DNA of 58,831 nucleotides, from the NCBI RefSeq assembly GCF_001612845.1, contig NZ_BDBF01000052.1, positions 1-58,831 on the forward strand. The letters are read 5' to 3'. Source of the stretch: Nocardia elegans NBRC 108235 (GTDB taxonomy: Bacteria > Actinomycetota > Actinomycetes > Mycobacteriales > Mycobacteriaceae). Below the pieces are notes generated by a model that ran no database searches, had not been told where the DNA came from, and was given only the letters and a program-made list of their open reading frames with translations. Position 1 is the stretch's first letter; each line of letters begins with the position of its first letter. The position numbers were made by a program, and so were the translations under genes. Of this stretch, positions 41,883-50,894 are shown in pieces.

Positions 41883-43259
41883 ATGTATCAACCGCGTACC
41901 GCGGTCATCGGCGCCGGAATCAGCGGTCTGACCGCCGGCAAGATGCTCGGCGACTACGGGGTGCCGTATGTGTGCTTCGAATCCTCGGACCGTGTCGGCG
42001 GCAACTGGGCCTTCGGCAATCCGAACGGGCACAGCAGCGCGTATCGCTCCCTGCACATCGACACCTCCAAACATCAGCTGTCGTTCCGCGACTTCCCGAT
42101 GCCGGAGGAATTCCCGGACTTCCCGCACCACACCCAGATCAAGCAGTATCTCGACGATTACTGCGCCGCCTTCGACCTCTACCGTTCCATCGAATTCGGC
42201 AACGGTGTCGAACACGCGCGGCGTCTGCCGGGCGGCGGCTGGGAACTGCGCACGCAGCGAAACGAGGTGCGCCACTTCGATTTCCTGGTCGTCGCCAACG
42301 GGCACCACTGGGACCCGCGCTATCCGGAATTCCCGGGCGAGTTCACCGGCCGTACCATGCACGCCCACCACTACATCGACCCGCGCACCCCGATGGATTT
42401 CTCCGATCAGCGCATTCTGGTGGTCGGACTGGGCAACAGCGCCGCCGATATCGCGGTCGAGCTGTCGTCGAAGGCGCTGGGCAACAAGCTGACGCTGTCC
42501 ACTCGCTCCGGCGCCTGGATCGTGCCGAAGTACATCGCCGGTAAGCCGGCCGACAAGTACTACCGCACCAGCCCCTACATCCCGTTCTCCTGGCAGCGCA
42601 AAATCGCGCAGTGGGGACAACCGCTGACCGCTGGCCGTCCGGAGAACTACGGCCTGCCCACACCGAATCACAAATTCTTCGAAGCGCACCCGACCCAATC
42701 GGTGGAACTGCCGCTGCGGCTGGGTTCCGGCGATGTGATCCCGAAACCGAATATCGACCGATTCGACGGCGCCACCGTGCATTTCGCCGACGGCACCGCC
42801 GACGATTTCGACATCATCATCTACGCCACCGGCTACAACATCACCTTCCCGTTCTTCGATCCGGAGTTCATCAGCGCTCCGGACAACAAGATCGATCTGT
42901 ACAAGCGGATGTTCCTGCCCGGTATCGAGGATCTGGCCTTCGCCGGATTCGCCCAGTCCACCCCGACCCTGTTCCCGTTCGTCGAATGCCAGGCGCGGTT
43001 GATCGGGGCCTATGCGGTGGGCCGCTACCGGCTGCCGTCGGCGGACGAGATGCGGCGGGTGATCGTCGCCGAACAGCAGCACTACACCGGCCATATGGTG
43101 CCCAGCGCCCGGCACACCCAGCAGGTGGACTACTTCCTCTACGAACACGATATGCGGGTGCGCGAGATTCCGGCCGGCGCCGAGCGGGCGCGGCTGTCGG
43201 GGCCGCCCCCGTGGGCGCGCGTGGCGGAGACGGATCGACCGGTGGGAGTGGCACAGTGA
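41883..43259 (+). CDS. Flavin-containing monooxygenase (FMO / Baeyer-Villiger type)
   Basis: 458 aa from the ATG at 41883 with AAAGGAG upstream. Two dinucleotide folds: GAGISG near residue 11 for FAD and GLGNSA near 182 for NADPH. The FxGxxxHxxxY fingerprint is present (FTGRTMHAHHY), and YATGYN marks the C-terminal FMO motif. Heads a tight operon (GTGA overlap with the hydrolase, ATGA overlap with the SDR) like mycobacterial mymA-type operons, where an FMO, an esterase and dehydrogenases work on lipids or ketones. Probable oxygenation of a ketone or N/S compound whose ester is then cleaved. Confidence 0.92.
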   Translation: MYQPRTAVIGAGISGLTAGKMLGDYGVPYVCFESSDRVGGNWAFGNPNGHSSAYRSLHIDTSKHQLSFRDFPMPEEFPDFPHHTQIKQYLDDYCAAFDLYRSIEFGNGVEHARRLPGGGWELRTQRNEVRHFDFLVVANGHHWDPRYPEFPGEFTGRTMHAHHYIDPRTPMDFSDQRILVVGLGNSAADIAVELSSKALGNKLTLSTRSGAWIVPKYIAGKPADKYYRTSPYIPFSWQRKIAQWGQPLTAGRPENYGLPTPNHKFFEAHPTQSVELPLRLGSGDVIPKPNIDRFDGATVHFADGTADDFDIIIYATGYNITFPFFDPEFISAPDNKIDLYKRMFLPGIEDLAFAGFAQSTPTLFPFVECQARLIGAYAVGRYRLPSADEMRRVIVAEQQHYTGHMVPSARHTQQVDYFLYEHDMRVREIPAGAERARLSGPPPWARVAETDRPVGVAQ

Positions 43260-44197
43260 CGACGTATCGGCAGGTCGAGTTCACCTCGGCCGGAACCACC
43301 TGTGACGCATGGTTTTTCGAGGGCGCGCCGGACGGGCAGTTCGACGGTCCCGGCGGCCGCCCGGTCGTGGTGATGGCGCACGGATTCGGCGGGACGAAGG
43401 ATTCCGGACTGGAACCGTTCGCACAGCGCCTCGCCGCGGCCGGACTGGCCGTATTCGCCTTCGACTACCGGGGTTTCGGCGCCTCCGCCGGTGAACCCCG
43501 GCAGCGGGTCTCGATGGCCGCACAGGCCGAGGACTACCGCGCCGCACTGTCCGCGGCCGCACGGCAGCCCGGCGCGGATCCGAATCGACTGGTGGCATGG
43601 GGGATCTCACTGTCCGGCGGCCACGCCCTCACCGTCGCCGCGGACCGGACCGACATCTGCGCGGTCGTCGCGCTCGTGCCGCTGGTGAACGGATTGGCCG
43701 CGGGCCGAGTCGCTTTCGCGCAGGTCGGCGCCGCGGCGATCGCGAAATCCACGGTGTCGAGTGTGCGCAGCGCCCTGGCCGGGCGATTCGGCGGCAATCG
43801 GGTGATGATGCCGCTGGTCGGCAGGCCCGGCGAACATGCCGCCCTGACCGCCGACGGCTACTACGAGAGCTATACCGCACTCGCGGGCCCCACCTGGCGC
43901 AACGAGGTGGACGCGGCGATCGGTCTGGAACTGGGCAGCTATCGCGCCGACCGGCGGGCCGCGCGCATCACCGCGCCGGTGCTGATGCAGATCGCCGACT
44001 TCGACCGCGCCGCGCCCGCCCACGCCGCGGCCAAGGCCGCATTCGCCGCACGTGCCGAGGTTCGCCACTACCCGTGCGACCACTTCGACATCTTCGCCGG
44101 CAACGACTGGTTCGAGCCCGCCGTCGACCATCAGGTGCACTTCCTGACCCGCCATCTCGCCGCCGACCGCGCGATCGCCGACGGGGCACAGCGATGA
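43256..44197 (+). CDS. Alpha/beta hydrolase
   Basis: 313 aa from a GTG overlapping the FMO stop. HGFGGTKDSGLEPFA oxyanion region, nucleophile Ser in GISLSGG, Asp in QIADFDRAAPAHA and His in YPCDHFDIFAG form the triad. The type resembles dienelactone hydrolase-like and X-Pro peptidase-like esterases. In this operon it likely hydrolyses the ester or lactone formed by the FMO. Confidence 0.9.
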   Translation: MTTYRQVEFTSAGTTCDAWFFEGAPDGQFDGPGGRPVVVMAHGFGGTKDSGLEPFAQRLAAAGLAVFAFDYRGFGASAGEPRQRVSMAAQAEDYRAALSAAARQPGADPNRLVAWGISLSGGHALTVAADRTDICAVVALVPLVNGLAAGRVAFAQVGAAAIAKSTVSSVRSALAGRFGGNRVMMPLVGRPGEHAALTADGYYESYTALAGPTWRNEVDAAIGLELGSYRADRRAARITAPVLMQIADFDRAAPAHAAAKAAFAARAEVRHYPCDHFDIFAGNDWFEPAVDHQVHFLTRHLAADRAIADGAQR

Positions 44198-44997
44198 GCG
44201 CGACCGGCGAAGCGGCGAACGCCCCCGAGGCAGCGCCTACAACGCGGGGCGCGATGGTGATCGGCGGTGGCTCGGGCATCGGCCGCGCCACCGGACATGC
44301 ACTGGCGCGCGACGGTTTTCGCGTCGTGGTCGCCGATGTGAATCTCGAGGCGGCGCGGACGGTGGCGGCGGAGATCGGCGATCCGGCGAGCGCGGTGGTG
44401 CTCGACGTCACCGACGAGGCGTCGGTGGCAGCCGGTTTCGAAGCGAGCGGCGACCTCCACGCGGTGGTGAACTGCGCGGGGCTGTCGCTACCCGGTCCGA
44501 TCACCGAACTCGAACTGACACACTGGAAAACGACGGTCGACGTCTGCCTCACCGGTTCGTTCCTGGCGATCAAATACGCGGGCCGCCACCTGGCCGACGG
44601 CGGATCCATCACCTGCATCGCCTCCCTCAACGGCCGCCAGCCCGGCACCGGCATGGCCGGCTACTGTTCGGCAAAGGCGGGTGTGCTGATGCTGGTGGAG
44701 GTCGCGGCGCTGGAGTTGGCCGAGCGCGGCATCCGCGTGAACGCGATCAGTCCGGGCCTGGTCGACACTCCGCTGGTCGCCGGTATCGCCTTCGTTCCGG
44801 GGCTGACCGAGGAGTACCTCGAGAACACCCCGCTCGGACGCAGCGGCCGTCCCGAGGAAATCGCCGAGATGGCGGCCTTCCTGGCCTCCGACCGGGCGGC
44901 GTGGATGACGGGTGCGGCCATCGATCTCAACGGCGGCGCACATCTGAAGCGCTATCCCGACGTCCTCGCCCGAGTACGGGCGCTGGCCGAGGGTTAA
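44194..44997 (+). CDS. Short-chain dehydrogenase/reductase (SDR)
   Basis: 267 aa, ATG overlapping the hydrolase stop (ATGA). NAD(P) motif GGGSGIG, an acidic ADVNLEA after strand 2 (NAD preference), NCAG, catalytic Ser in IASLNG, and YxxxK as GYCSAKAG, then the classic NAISPGLVDTP. Third gene of the TetR-controlled operon; probably oxidises an alcohol to feed, or from, the FMO step. Its 3' end overlaps the convergent DUF6508 gene by 4 nt. Confidence 0.92.
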   Translation: MSATGEAANAPEAAPTTRGAMVIGGGSGIGRATGHALARDGFRVVVADVNLEAARTVAAEIGDPASAVVLDVTDEASVAAGFEASGDLHAVVNCAGLSLPGPITELELTHWKTTVDVCLTGSFLAIKYAGRHLADGGSITCIASLNGRQPGTGMAGYCSAKAGVLMLVEVAALELAERGIRVNAISPGLVDTPLVAGIAFVPGLTEEYLENTPLGRSGRPEEIAEMAAFLASDRAAWMTGAAIDLNGGAHLKRYPDVLARVRALAEG

Positions 44998-45413
44998 CGC
45001 GCCGCGTGCGGGTAGGTGTGCTGATGCAGGCGGTGCAGGAGCGCCTGCATCAGCCCCGACTCGAAGGCCGACGCCAGTGTCCCCTCGGTGAAGCGATCCG
45101 CGCGCACCAGCAGGGTCAGGTATTGCAGGCACTGCTGTGCGGTGCAGGTCGCCAGCGCCGCGCGGTCCCGACGCTGGATCGCGTGCTGCCCCTCTTCCCA
45201 AGCGCCCCAATTGAAGTGGGTCAGCAGCAGATGCCGATCGACCAGGAAGCGCACCACCTCGTCGACGAGCGGCGCCTTTCGCGACCAGGCCGCGCCGGAG
45301 GCCGCTTTGTCGACCCGGCACACCAGATCGGTGAGCACGCCGCGATCGTGGGCGGTCAGCCGCGCCAAAGCGGCCTCGGCCGATTCGACCGTCATGGGGT
45401 TGGCCTGCGTCAC
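44994..45413 (-). CDS. DUF6508 family protein
   Basis: 139 aa from a GTG with GGAGG 9 nt upstream. The C-terminal signature LTLLVRADRFTEGTLASAFESGLMQALLHRL matches DUF6508; an NWGAWEEGQ motif lies in the middle. Mostly helical, soluble, no known function. Convergent with the SDR gene. The 83-bp gap before the next gene shows nothing. Confidence 0.75.
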   Translation of the reverse strand: MTQANPMTVESAEAALARLTAHDRGVLTDLVCRVDKAASGAAWSRKAPLVDEVVRFLVDRHLLLTHFNWGAWEEGQHAIQRRDRAALATCTAQQCLQYLTLLVRADRFTEGTLASAFESGLMQALLHRLHQHTYPHAAR

Positions 45414-45496
45414 GATCCGACACCTCCGTCATGTGAAAACTAGGGATTTCATACCATGAGGTGTGTAGTTCTTCTCGGCGCAGTCTCCGATGCCGG

Positions 45497-47002
45497 CTAG
45501 CGGCGGGGCTCCGCATCACCGTCGGCAACCAGGAACACCGGCAGTGTCGAAGGATCGCCGATGAACTCGAATTCCGCACCGCGCGTGTCGACTTCGCCGT
45601 CGGTGGCCAGTGAGATCGGCGGCCCGTCCACGCGTACCCGCAACTTGTCCGCATGCCGGTGGACGTAGGTGGGCGAATCGCCGAGGGTGCCGGTGAGCGA
45701 CGCCCAGATCAGCCGCAACCGGGAGAACCGCCGGTCCGCGCGCAGATACCGGATGTCCAGACCGGCGCCGTGCAGATCTGTTCGGGCAGTGGGCACCTGA
45801 TCGCCGGGGCGGTAGGTTCCGTTGCCCACGAACAACATCCACACCGAGGCCGGAACGCCGTCGATGGTGGTGCGCAGCGGCTGGGCGCGCACGAGCACGC
45901 ACACCATCGCCACCGCCGCGGCCGGCCACTTGCCGATGCGATGTTCCCAGCGTTCACGCAACCGGACGAAATCGGGATAACCGCCCAGGCTCGCGGTGTT
46001 CACCAGGGTGCGTTCGCTGCCGTCGTCCAGGCGCACCCGCGCGGTGTCGGCCAACGCCAGCTGTCCGGAGGAGAGTGCGGTAAGTGTGGCCGCGATATCC
46101 TCGACACCTATATCCCGGGCGAAGTGGTTCAGGGTACCGCCCGGGAAGACGGCCAGCGGAAGTCCGTGCCGCACCGCCGCTTCCGCGACCGCCGAAACCG
46201 TGCCGTCCCCGCCCAGGACGCCGAGCGCGCGGATCGATCCGGATCTCACCTGAGCGTCGATCTCGGCGTCCAGGTCGATGTCGTCGCCGAGTTCGAGCAG
46301 CGTCGCGGCCGGAAGCTTGCGGATCAGATCGGCCAGCAGTCCGCCGCCGTCGCCGCTACCGGAGTTCGGATTGGCGACCAACAGCAGGCCGTCGCCGCCG
46401 ATCAGGGGTTCGATCCGCTGTGCCGGGCCGACCGTCGCGGGTTCGTCGCGACGCACCGCCCACCACCGCCTGGTCCCGACCGCGATGGCGCCGCCGAGTG
46501 CCGCGCCGGCGAGCACGTCGGTCGGCCAGTGCACGCCCACGTGAACCCGCGAGTACGCGACCGCGGCTGCCACGGGCGCCACCGCGACAGCCAGTACTGG
46601 TGATTCCAGCGCCACGCCGGTGACGAAGGCCGCCGCCGAGGCGGCGTGGCCGGAGGGAAACGACGACGAGATCGGCGGCGAGATCAGGCGCCGCATCTGC
46701 GGCACCGCCTCGGCGGGGGGCCGGCGCCGCGGGAACAGCGGTTTGCCGACACCGTTGGCCAGCCCGCTCGCGATACCGACGGCGACGAGTCCGCGCGCCG
46801 CGGCACGGCGCTGAGCCCTGGTCCCGACGGCGATCGCACCGACACCGGCCGCGATCCACAGCCGATTGGCGTTGGCGGCGTGGCTCAGCGAACGCAGCAC
46901 GGTGTCGGCGGTACTCGGCCGCAACCGTGCGCTCCGGTCGACCAGTCGCCGATCCAGAGTATTGATTCCGCGAACCCGCCGCGGGACGAGAGGCCTGCGC
47001 AT
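45497..47002 (-). CDS. PAP2 phosphatase-diacylglycerol kinase fusion
   Basis: 501 aa. Residues ~1-190 are a membrane PAP2 phosphatase with KPLFPRRRP, SFPSGHAAS and SRVHVGVHWPTDVLAG (the three acid-phosphatase motifs). Residues ~205-495 are a DAGK/LCB5 catalytic domain with LLVANPNSGSG, GVLGGDGTVSAVAEAA (GGDGT nucleotide loop) and PGGTLNHFARDIG. This fusion is known in actinobacteria and probably interconverts phosphatidate and diacylglycerol or acts on prenyl/glycolipid phosphates at the membrane. Confidence 0.93.
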   Translation of the reverse strand: MRRPLVPRRVRGINTLDRRLVDRSARLRPSTADTVLRSLSHAANANRLWIAAGVGAIAVGTRAQRRAAARGLVAVGIASGLANGVGKPLFPRRRPPAEAVPQMRRLISPPISSSFPSGHAASAAAFVTGVALESPVLAVAVAPVAAAVAYSRVHVGVHWPTDVLAGAALGGAIAVGTRRWWAVRRDEPATVGPAQRIEPLIGGDGLLLVANPNSGSGDGGGLLADLIRKLPAATLLELGDDIDLDAEIDAQVRSGSIRALGVLGGDGTVSAVAEAAVRHGLPLAVFPGGTLNHFARDIGVEDIAATLTALSSGQLALADTARVRLDDGSERTLVNTASLGGYPDFVRLRERWEHRIGKWPAAAVAMVCVLVRAQPLRTTIDGVPASVWMLFVGNGTYRPGDQVPTARTDLHGAGLDIRYLRADRRFSRLRLIWASLTGTLGDSPTYVHRHADKLRVRVDGPPISLATDGEVDTRGAEFEFIGDPSTLPVFLVADGDAEPRR

Positions 47003-47052
47003 TCACCCGAGCGTACCCGGCACGGCGCGCCGGGCACATCGAACAACCGGAC

Positions 47053-47760
47053 TTATCGGGCAGCCTCGTTGGGGGCGGGTAGTTCGGCATGCCGGGCGAA
47101 AGCCTGGTCGATGAGCTCGGAGGCGGCCCGGGTGACGATCAGGCGGGCGATGGCCACCTCGGTTTCCAGCCGTGCGCGGTCCTTGCTGTCGCGCTGCGAG
47201 CGCTCGTAGGCCTGCCCGGCCAGGCAGTAGAACAATTCGGTGGCGTAGCGATCGGCGATCTGATTGCAGTCCGCGCGCAGCCGCTCCACGAGCTGGAAGG
47301 CGGTGGCGTCCGGCACCCCGCTGTCGATGAGGCGCGCGGCGAGATCGCCGCAGCGCGGATTGGCGACCCGGTAGGCCTCCAGCGGGTCGGAACTGCCGGC
47401 CAGCGCCTGTTTGACGTAGTCAGGCAGGTCGGCGAGCGGATCGTCGCCGACCGGTTTCTCCTGCGCCGCAACGGGTTCGCGCTCGCCCGGACTGTCACTG
47501 ACCCCGAGGACGTCGGCGAGCCCGTCGCCACGATCCCATGCCTCGAGCAGTTCGCGGATCCCGTTGAGCTTCATACCTCGGCTGAGCAGCCGGCTGATCG
47601 TGTGCAGCCGCTCCAGATGATCGGATCCGTAGTAGCCGATGCGCCCCCGGACTTCCGGTGACGGCAACAGCCCTCGTTCGTGGTACACGCGGACACTGCG
47701 CACGGTGGTGTCTGCTGCCCGCGCCAGCTCGTCGATCGTGTACTCCGAGTGCACAGCCAT
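47053..47760 (-). CDS. MerR family transcriptional regulator
   Basis: 235 aa from the ATG at 47760. Winged HTH: YTIDELARAADTTVRSVRVYHERGLLPSPEVRGRIGYYGSDHL, followed by the MerR coiled coil (LLSRGMKLNGIRELLEAWD) and a large helical C-terminal domain of unknown ligand. No metal-binding Cys cluster of the MerR/CueR kind. Direct repeats with A-tracts lie in its promoter. Confidence 0.88.
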   Translation of the reverse strand: MAVHSEYTIDELARAADTTVRSVRVYHERGLLPSPEVRGRIGYYGSDHLERLHTISRLLSRGMKLNGIRELLEAWDRGDGLADVLGVSDSPGEREPVAAQEKPVGDDPLADLPDYVKQALAGSSDPLEAYRVANPRCGDLAARLIDSGVPDATAFQLVERLRADCNQIADRYATELFYCLAGQAYERSQRDSKDRARLETEVAIARLIVTRAASELIDQAFARHAELPAPNEAAR

Positions 47761-47786
47761 ACCTCTTAGGAAATCACAACTTACCC

Positions 47787-47814
47787 CGTAGAAAAACGGA
47801 CCGTACAAAAACGT
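47787..47814. promoter_or_regulatory. Direct repeats in the MerR promoter
   Basis: CGTAGAAAAACGG (47787-47799) and CGTACAAAAACGT (47802-47814) are 15 bp apart; CCGTTAA-type words follow at 47816 and near 47869. They may be regulator sites. The remainder of the 282-bp gap 47761-48042 holds GCACACGTGTGT (palindromic core, near 48008) and no gene. Confidence 0.4.
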
Positions 47815-48042
47815 CCCGTTAAGTGACGATACATCCGTGCAACGACTTGGTCAATGTGCCGTTAAATAGCGGCGAAAGTGGTTGCTGACAGCCAAATCGT
47901 GGGTTAACGTGCCGAGTACAGCAGTTCGCTGCTGGTTGCCGGGGACTGTTGAGCAGCCCCGATGCCCGCCCGACCCATGGGCCACGTCTGCGAACCACAC
48001 GGTGATTGCACACGTGTGTCCTCGGCATCCCCGGAGACGGAA

Positions 48043-48519
48043 ATGAGCACAATTCACTCGCGTCGGCTACCCCTCGGATCCCCTGTGGCGCCGCCGCTTT
48101 CGACTGTTCCCACGCCCGCCGTCGCGACCGTCGCCGTCGCGGCCGCGCACCGCCCGCCGTGCGCCGACGGACCCGACGACTGGGACCTCGACGTCGGCAC
48201 CCCCGACTCCTGGCGTGCCGCGGTCCGGATCTGCGCGAGCTGCCCGCTGCTGACCGAATGTTCCCAGCTCGCAGAGGCTTTGATCGCGCGTGGCGACGGT
48301 CCCCGGGCCATGATCTGGGCCGGAGTCGCCTACGACAGCGCCGGCAAGATCGTGGAAAACCTGGATCGGCATCGGACGGCCCCGCTGGATCACAAACGGC
48401 CGCTGCGGATCATCCGGACCGGTGCCCGGCCGGTCTGTGTGGAACCCGCGCCCGCGACGCCGCGTCGTCGTATCGTGCTGGGGCGCCGGTTGCGACCGGC
48501 AGCGACCGGTGGCTGCTGA
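48043..48519 (+). CDS. WhiB-like iron-sulfur regulator, atypical
   Basis: 158 aa from the ATG at 48043, with GGAG 7 nt upstream. Four cysteines at 40, 64, 67 and 73 give the WhiB pattern C...CxxCx5C that binds a 4Fe-4S cluster. The usual G(V/I)WGG turn reads MIWAGV (Trp92-Ala-Gly94). Long N-terminal (~37) and C-terminal basic Arg-rich extensions flank the core; the latter may bind DNA. WhiB proteins partner with sigma factor SigA. Followed by the ROK gene 47 bp downstream on the same strand. Confidence 0.82.
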   Translation: MSTIHSRRLPLGSPVAPPLSTVPTPAVATVAVAAAHRPPCADGPDDWDLDVGTPDSWRAAVRICASCPLLTECSQLAEALIARGDGPRAMIWAGVAYDSAGKIVENLDRHRTAPLDHKRPLRIIRTGARPVCVEPAPATPRRRIVLGRRLRPAATGGC

Positions 48520-48565
48520 GAGCCGTCACCATCGAGGCGAAAACTACTGTGACGGTGGGTAATTC

Positions 48566-49459
48566 ATGACTGTGCTGGCGTTGGAAATCGGCCCGGCGGG
48601 CTTCGCGGCGACTCGCGTGGCAGACGATGTCGGTACGGACGATATTCGCCGGGCTCCGATCCCCGCCGCCGGCGCCTGGGAAGCCTGCCGGACACTGCTG
48701 CACGAGACCGCCGGCGGCGAAGATGTGGTGGCGATCGGGATCGGATCGTCAGGGCCGATCGACATGACCGCCGGCGTCGTCGCGCCGACCGCGGTCAAGG
48801 AGTGGCAGACCGGTTTCGAGCTGGTCGATTCCGTGAAGAAGGCGTTCCCGGGCGCCAGTGTGCAACTGGGGCTGGACGGTGTGTGCCTCGCGCTGGCCGA
48901 ACAGAATTTCGGCGCCACCGGCCAGGTGATGGACGCGGTGTCGATCGCCGTATCGGATCGGATCAGTGCCGGGGTGATGGTCGGCGGCCTGGTGGTCGTG
49001 GGTCGTACCGGCAATGCCGGTCATCTGGGCCATCTGCTCGTTCCCGGTTACGACGAACCGTGTGAATGCGGTGGTCGAGGCTGTCTCGAAGCCGTCGCGG
49101 GTGGCCTCTCCGCGGTGCGTTGGGCTCGGGGCCGGGGCTGGCCGGGAGCCACGGTGGCGGAACTGGTTTCGGCGGCGCAGTCCGGCGACGAGGTTGCGGT
49201 CGCGGCGTTCGAACGGGTGGGTACCGCGTTGGGGCGGGCCATCGCTTCGATCGCGCCGCTGCTCGATGTCGGTCTCGTCGTCGTGGGCGGTTCGATGGCC
49301 ACAGCCGGCCCAGCGCTGTGGAAGCCGCTGAACACGGCAGTGGCCACCCATGCCCGGGCCGGCTTCCTGGCCGCACTGCGAGTGGTCCCTTCGGAATTGG
49401 AGGATCTCGGCGTCCTGGCCGGGGCGGGGGTTCTCGCCCTGATCGCGGCCCAGGACTAG
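48566..49459 (+). CDS. ROK family protein with degenerate phosphate loop
   Basis: 297 aa. ROK zinc site: GHLGHLLVPG followed by CECGGRGCLE (His plus three Cys), intact. In contrast the first phosphate-binding motif, normally DxGGTK, reads EIGPAGFAATR, and the NDA-type catalytic region reads GLDGVCLALAEQ with Asp kept. It may be a sugar-binding regulator without DNA-binding domain or a kinase with altered ATP site. Follows the WhiB-like gene. Confidence 0.8.
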   Translation: MTVLALEIGPAGFAATRVADDVGTDDIRRAPIPAAGAWEACRTLLHETAGGEDVVAIGIGSSGPIDMTAGVVAPTAVKEWQTGFELVDSVKKAFPGASVQLGLDGVCLALAEQNFGATGQVMDAVSIAVSDRISAGVMVGGLVVVGRTGNAGHLGHLLVPGYDEPCECGGRGCLEAVAGGLSAVRWARGRGWPGATVAELVSAAQSGDEVAVAAFERVGTALGRAIASIAPLLDVGLVVVGGSMATAGPALWKPLNTAVATHARAGFLAALRVVPSELEDLGVLAGAGVLALIAAQD

Positions 49460-49473
49460 CGGCACCGTCGTCG

Positions 49474-49515
49474 ATCACGGCCGAAGGCGCGCAGGATGCG
49501 GGCGTCGGCCGTGAT
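49474..49515 (+). terminator. Hairpin after the ROK gene
   Basis: ATCACGGCCGA and TCGGCCGTGAT form an 11-bp perfect stem around a 20-nt loop, 14 bp after the stop, followed by TTTCGC. Confidence 0.55.
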
Positions 49516-49612
49516 TTCGCATGTTCAACGTCTGTTTACGAAATGGGCGTTCGTTCAGCATGGTTCACTTGCAGTGGTCGGTCTGCTGACCAGTGCAGTT
49601 GTTCTTCTCCTA

Positions 49613-49641
49613 TTGATCGCACCGCTGGATAACGGTACATT
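49613..49641 (+). promoter_or_regulatory. Sigma70-type promoter of the PAS/secretion gene block
   Basis: TTGATC (49613-49618), 17-bp spacer, TACATT (49636-49641), in the AT-richest part of the 254-bp gap before the PAS gene. It predicts a leader of about 65 nt. Imperfect inverted sequence CAGTGGTC...GACCAGTG lies just upstream of the -35. Confidence 0.55.
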
Positions 49642-49713
49642 GTCTAGGTCACGATGATCGTCTGAACCTGTCGGTCATGAGTGCGGAGGAACGGCTGGTG
49701 CAGGGCAAGTGCG

Positions 49714-50862
49714 ATGAGTGACGCGGTGATCGGATGGACGACGATCGAAACATTGACGCCGGAGACGATGTCGGTCGCCTCGGTCGGGGAAACGCCCCGC
49801 GAGTTCGCGGCGTGGCAGCGTGTGCTGCAACGGCAGCTGGCGAAGATGCCCGCGATCTACGACGGCCTGACGACCGCGCGGATCGCCGAGGCCATGATCT
49901 CGGCCCGCGATCACGCGCAGGAGGTCGATCTGCGGATCGCGACCCGCTCGGGTCCGCATCGGCTGCTGATCAAACCCGTCTTCGGCCCTGCCGGTGACGT
50001 CCATGCCATCCGGCTGTGGCTCGGTCCGGCGACCGCGGAGGTGCCGGCGCTGCGTCCGGCGGTCGGAGCGATCTGGGATCTGTCGACACAGACTATCCAG
50101 CTGCCGGGCGGTATCGCGCGATTGTCGGGAATGTCCGCCGAGGAGTACGTGCCGCGGATATCGATCGCCGAACTGTTCCACCGGATGTCGGGATTCGACC
50201 GGCACACCGAGGTGCTCGATCTGCTGTACGAGCCGACGGCCGGCGCCAAGATGCAGTTCGACGTGACCGTCCGCGTCGACGGTGAACGTCCCGGCCGCTG
50301 GCGCATCACGATGCGCGCACGGGACGACGAACGATCCAGGGGCGCATGGCTGTTGATCGAGGAGATCGGCGCCGAGCGGGCGTCGATGTCGTGGTCGACG
50401 CTGGAGCAGGTCGGTCTGCGGGAAGCGCATCGCCGCGCCGGCACCCATCTGGCTGTGGTGCAACTCGAATACACGAGCATTTCGCACTGGCTGACCGATC
50501 CGGCGCCCTGGATCAGGTGGGACTATCTGTTCCGGCCGATCGACGTCTTCCATCCCGACGATCGCCATCGCCTGCTCGCCCTCGACGAGCGGTTGCGCGC
50601 GGGTGACACCGCCGGGGTGACCGTCCGGGCTTTGAATTACGGTGGCGGCTACACCCCGACCTCCCTGCTGCTGTACCCCTATCCGGGATATTCGGCGCGG
50701 CAATTGGCGATCGCCCAGATGGTCCGCGTCGCCGACGATCTCCCGGTGATGGAGCCGCAACGACAGTCCTCGGGGCTTCCGCATCTGCACACCCCCATCG
50801 GCTACGACGACCAGCTGCGGCATCGTCTGGCCGGCCGGATGAAGCGCAGCCCCGTGAACTGA
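49714..50862 (+). CDS. Rv3651-like PAS/GAF-type sensory protein
   Basis: 382 aa from the ATG at 49714. The opening WTTIETLTPETMSVASVGETPREFAAWQR matches the N-terminal domain of mycobacterial Rv3651-like proteins. The middle part (~118-215) looks PAS-like (AIWDLSTQTIQLPGGIARLSGMSAEEYVPRIS). The third part has YTSISHWLTDPAPWIRWDYLFRP. No output domain (kinase, cyclase, HTH) is present, so it may act by protein contact. It precedes the secretion operon by 32 bp on the same strand and could tune it. Confidence 0.65.
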   Translation: MSDAVIGWTTIETLTPETMSVASVGETPREFAAWQRVLQRQLAKMPAIYDGLTTARIAEAMISARDHAQEVDLRIATRSGPHRLLIKPVFGPAGDVHAIRLWLGPATAEVPALRPAVGAIWDLSTQTIQLPGGIARLSGMSAEEYVPRISIAELFHRMSGFDRHTEVLDLLYEPTAGAKMQFDVTVRVDGERPGRWRITMRARDDERSRGAWLLIEEIGAERASMSWSTLEQVGLREAHRRAGTHLAVVQLEYTSISHWLTDPAPWIRWDYLFRPIDVFHPDDRHRLLALDERLRAGDTAGVTVRALNYGGGYTPTSLLLYPYPGYSARQLAIAQMVRVADDLPVMEPQRQSSGLPHLHTPIGYDDQLRHRLAGRMKRSPVN

Positions 50863-50894
50863 GCGCCTTCCCACGGCAGGGAACAGTCCGAAAG

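Noticed and set aside
47880..48042. Riboswitch in the leader of the WhiB-like gene
   Set aside because: Some hairpin potential (GGGGACTGTTGAGCAGCCCC region) but no match to a known actinobacterial riboswitch core that I can recognise.
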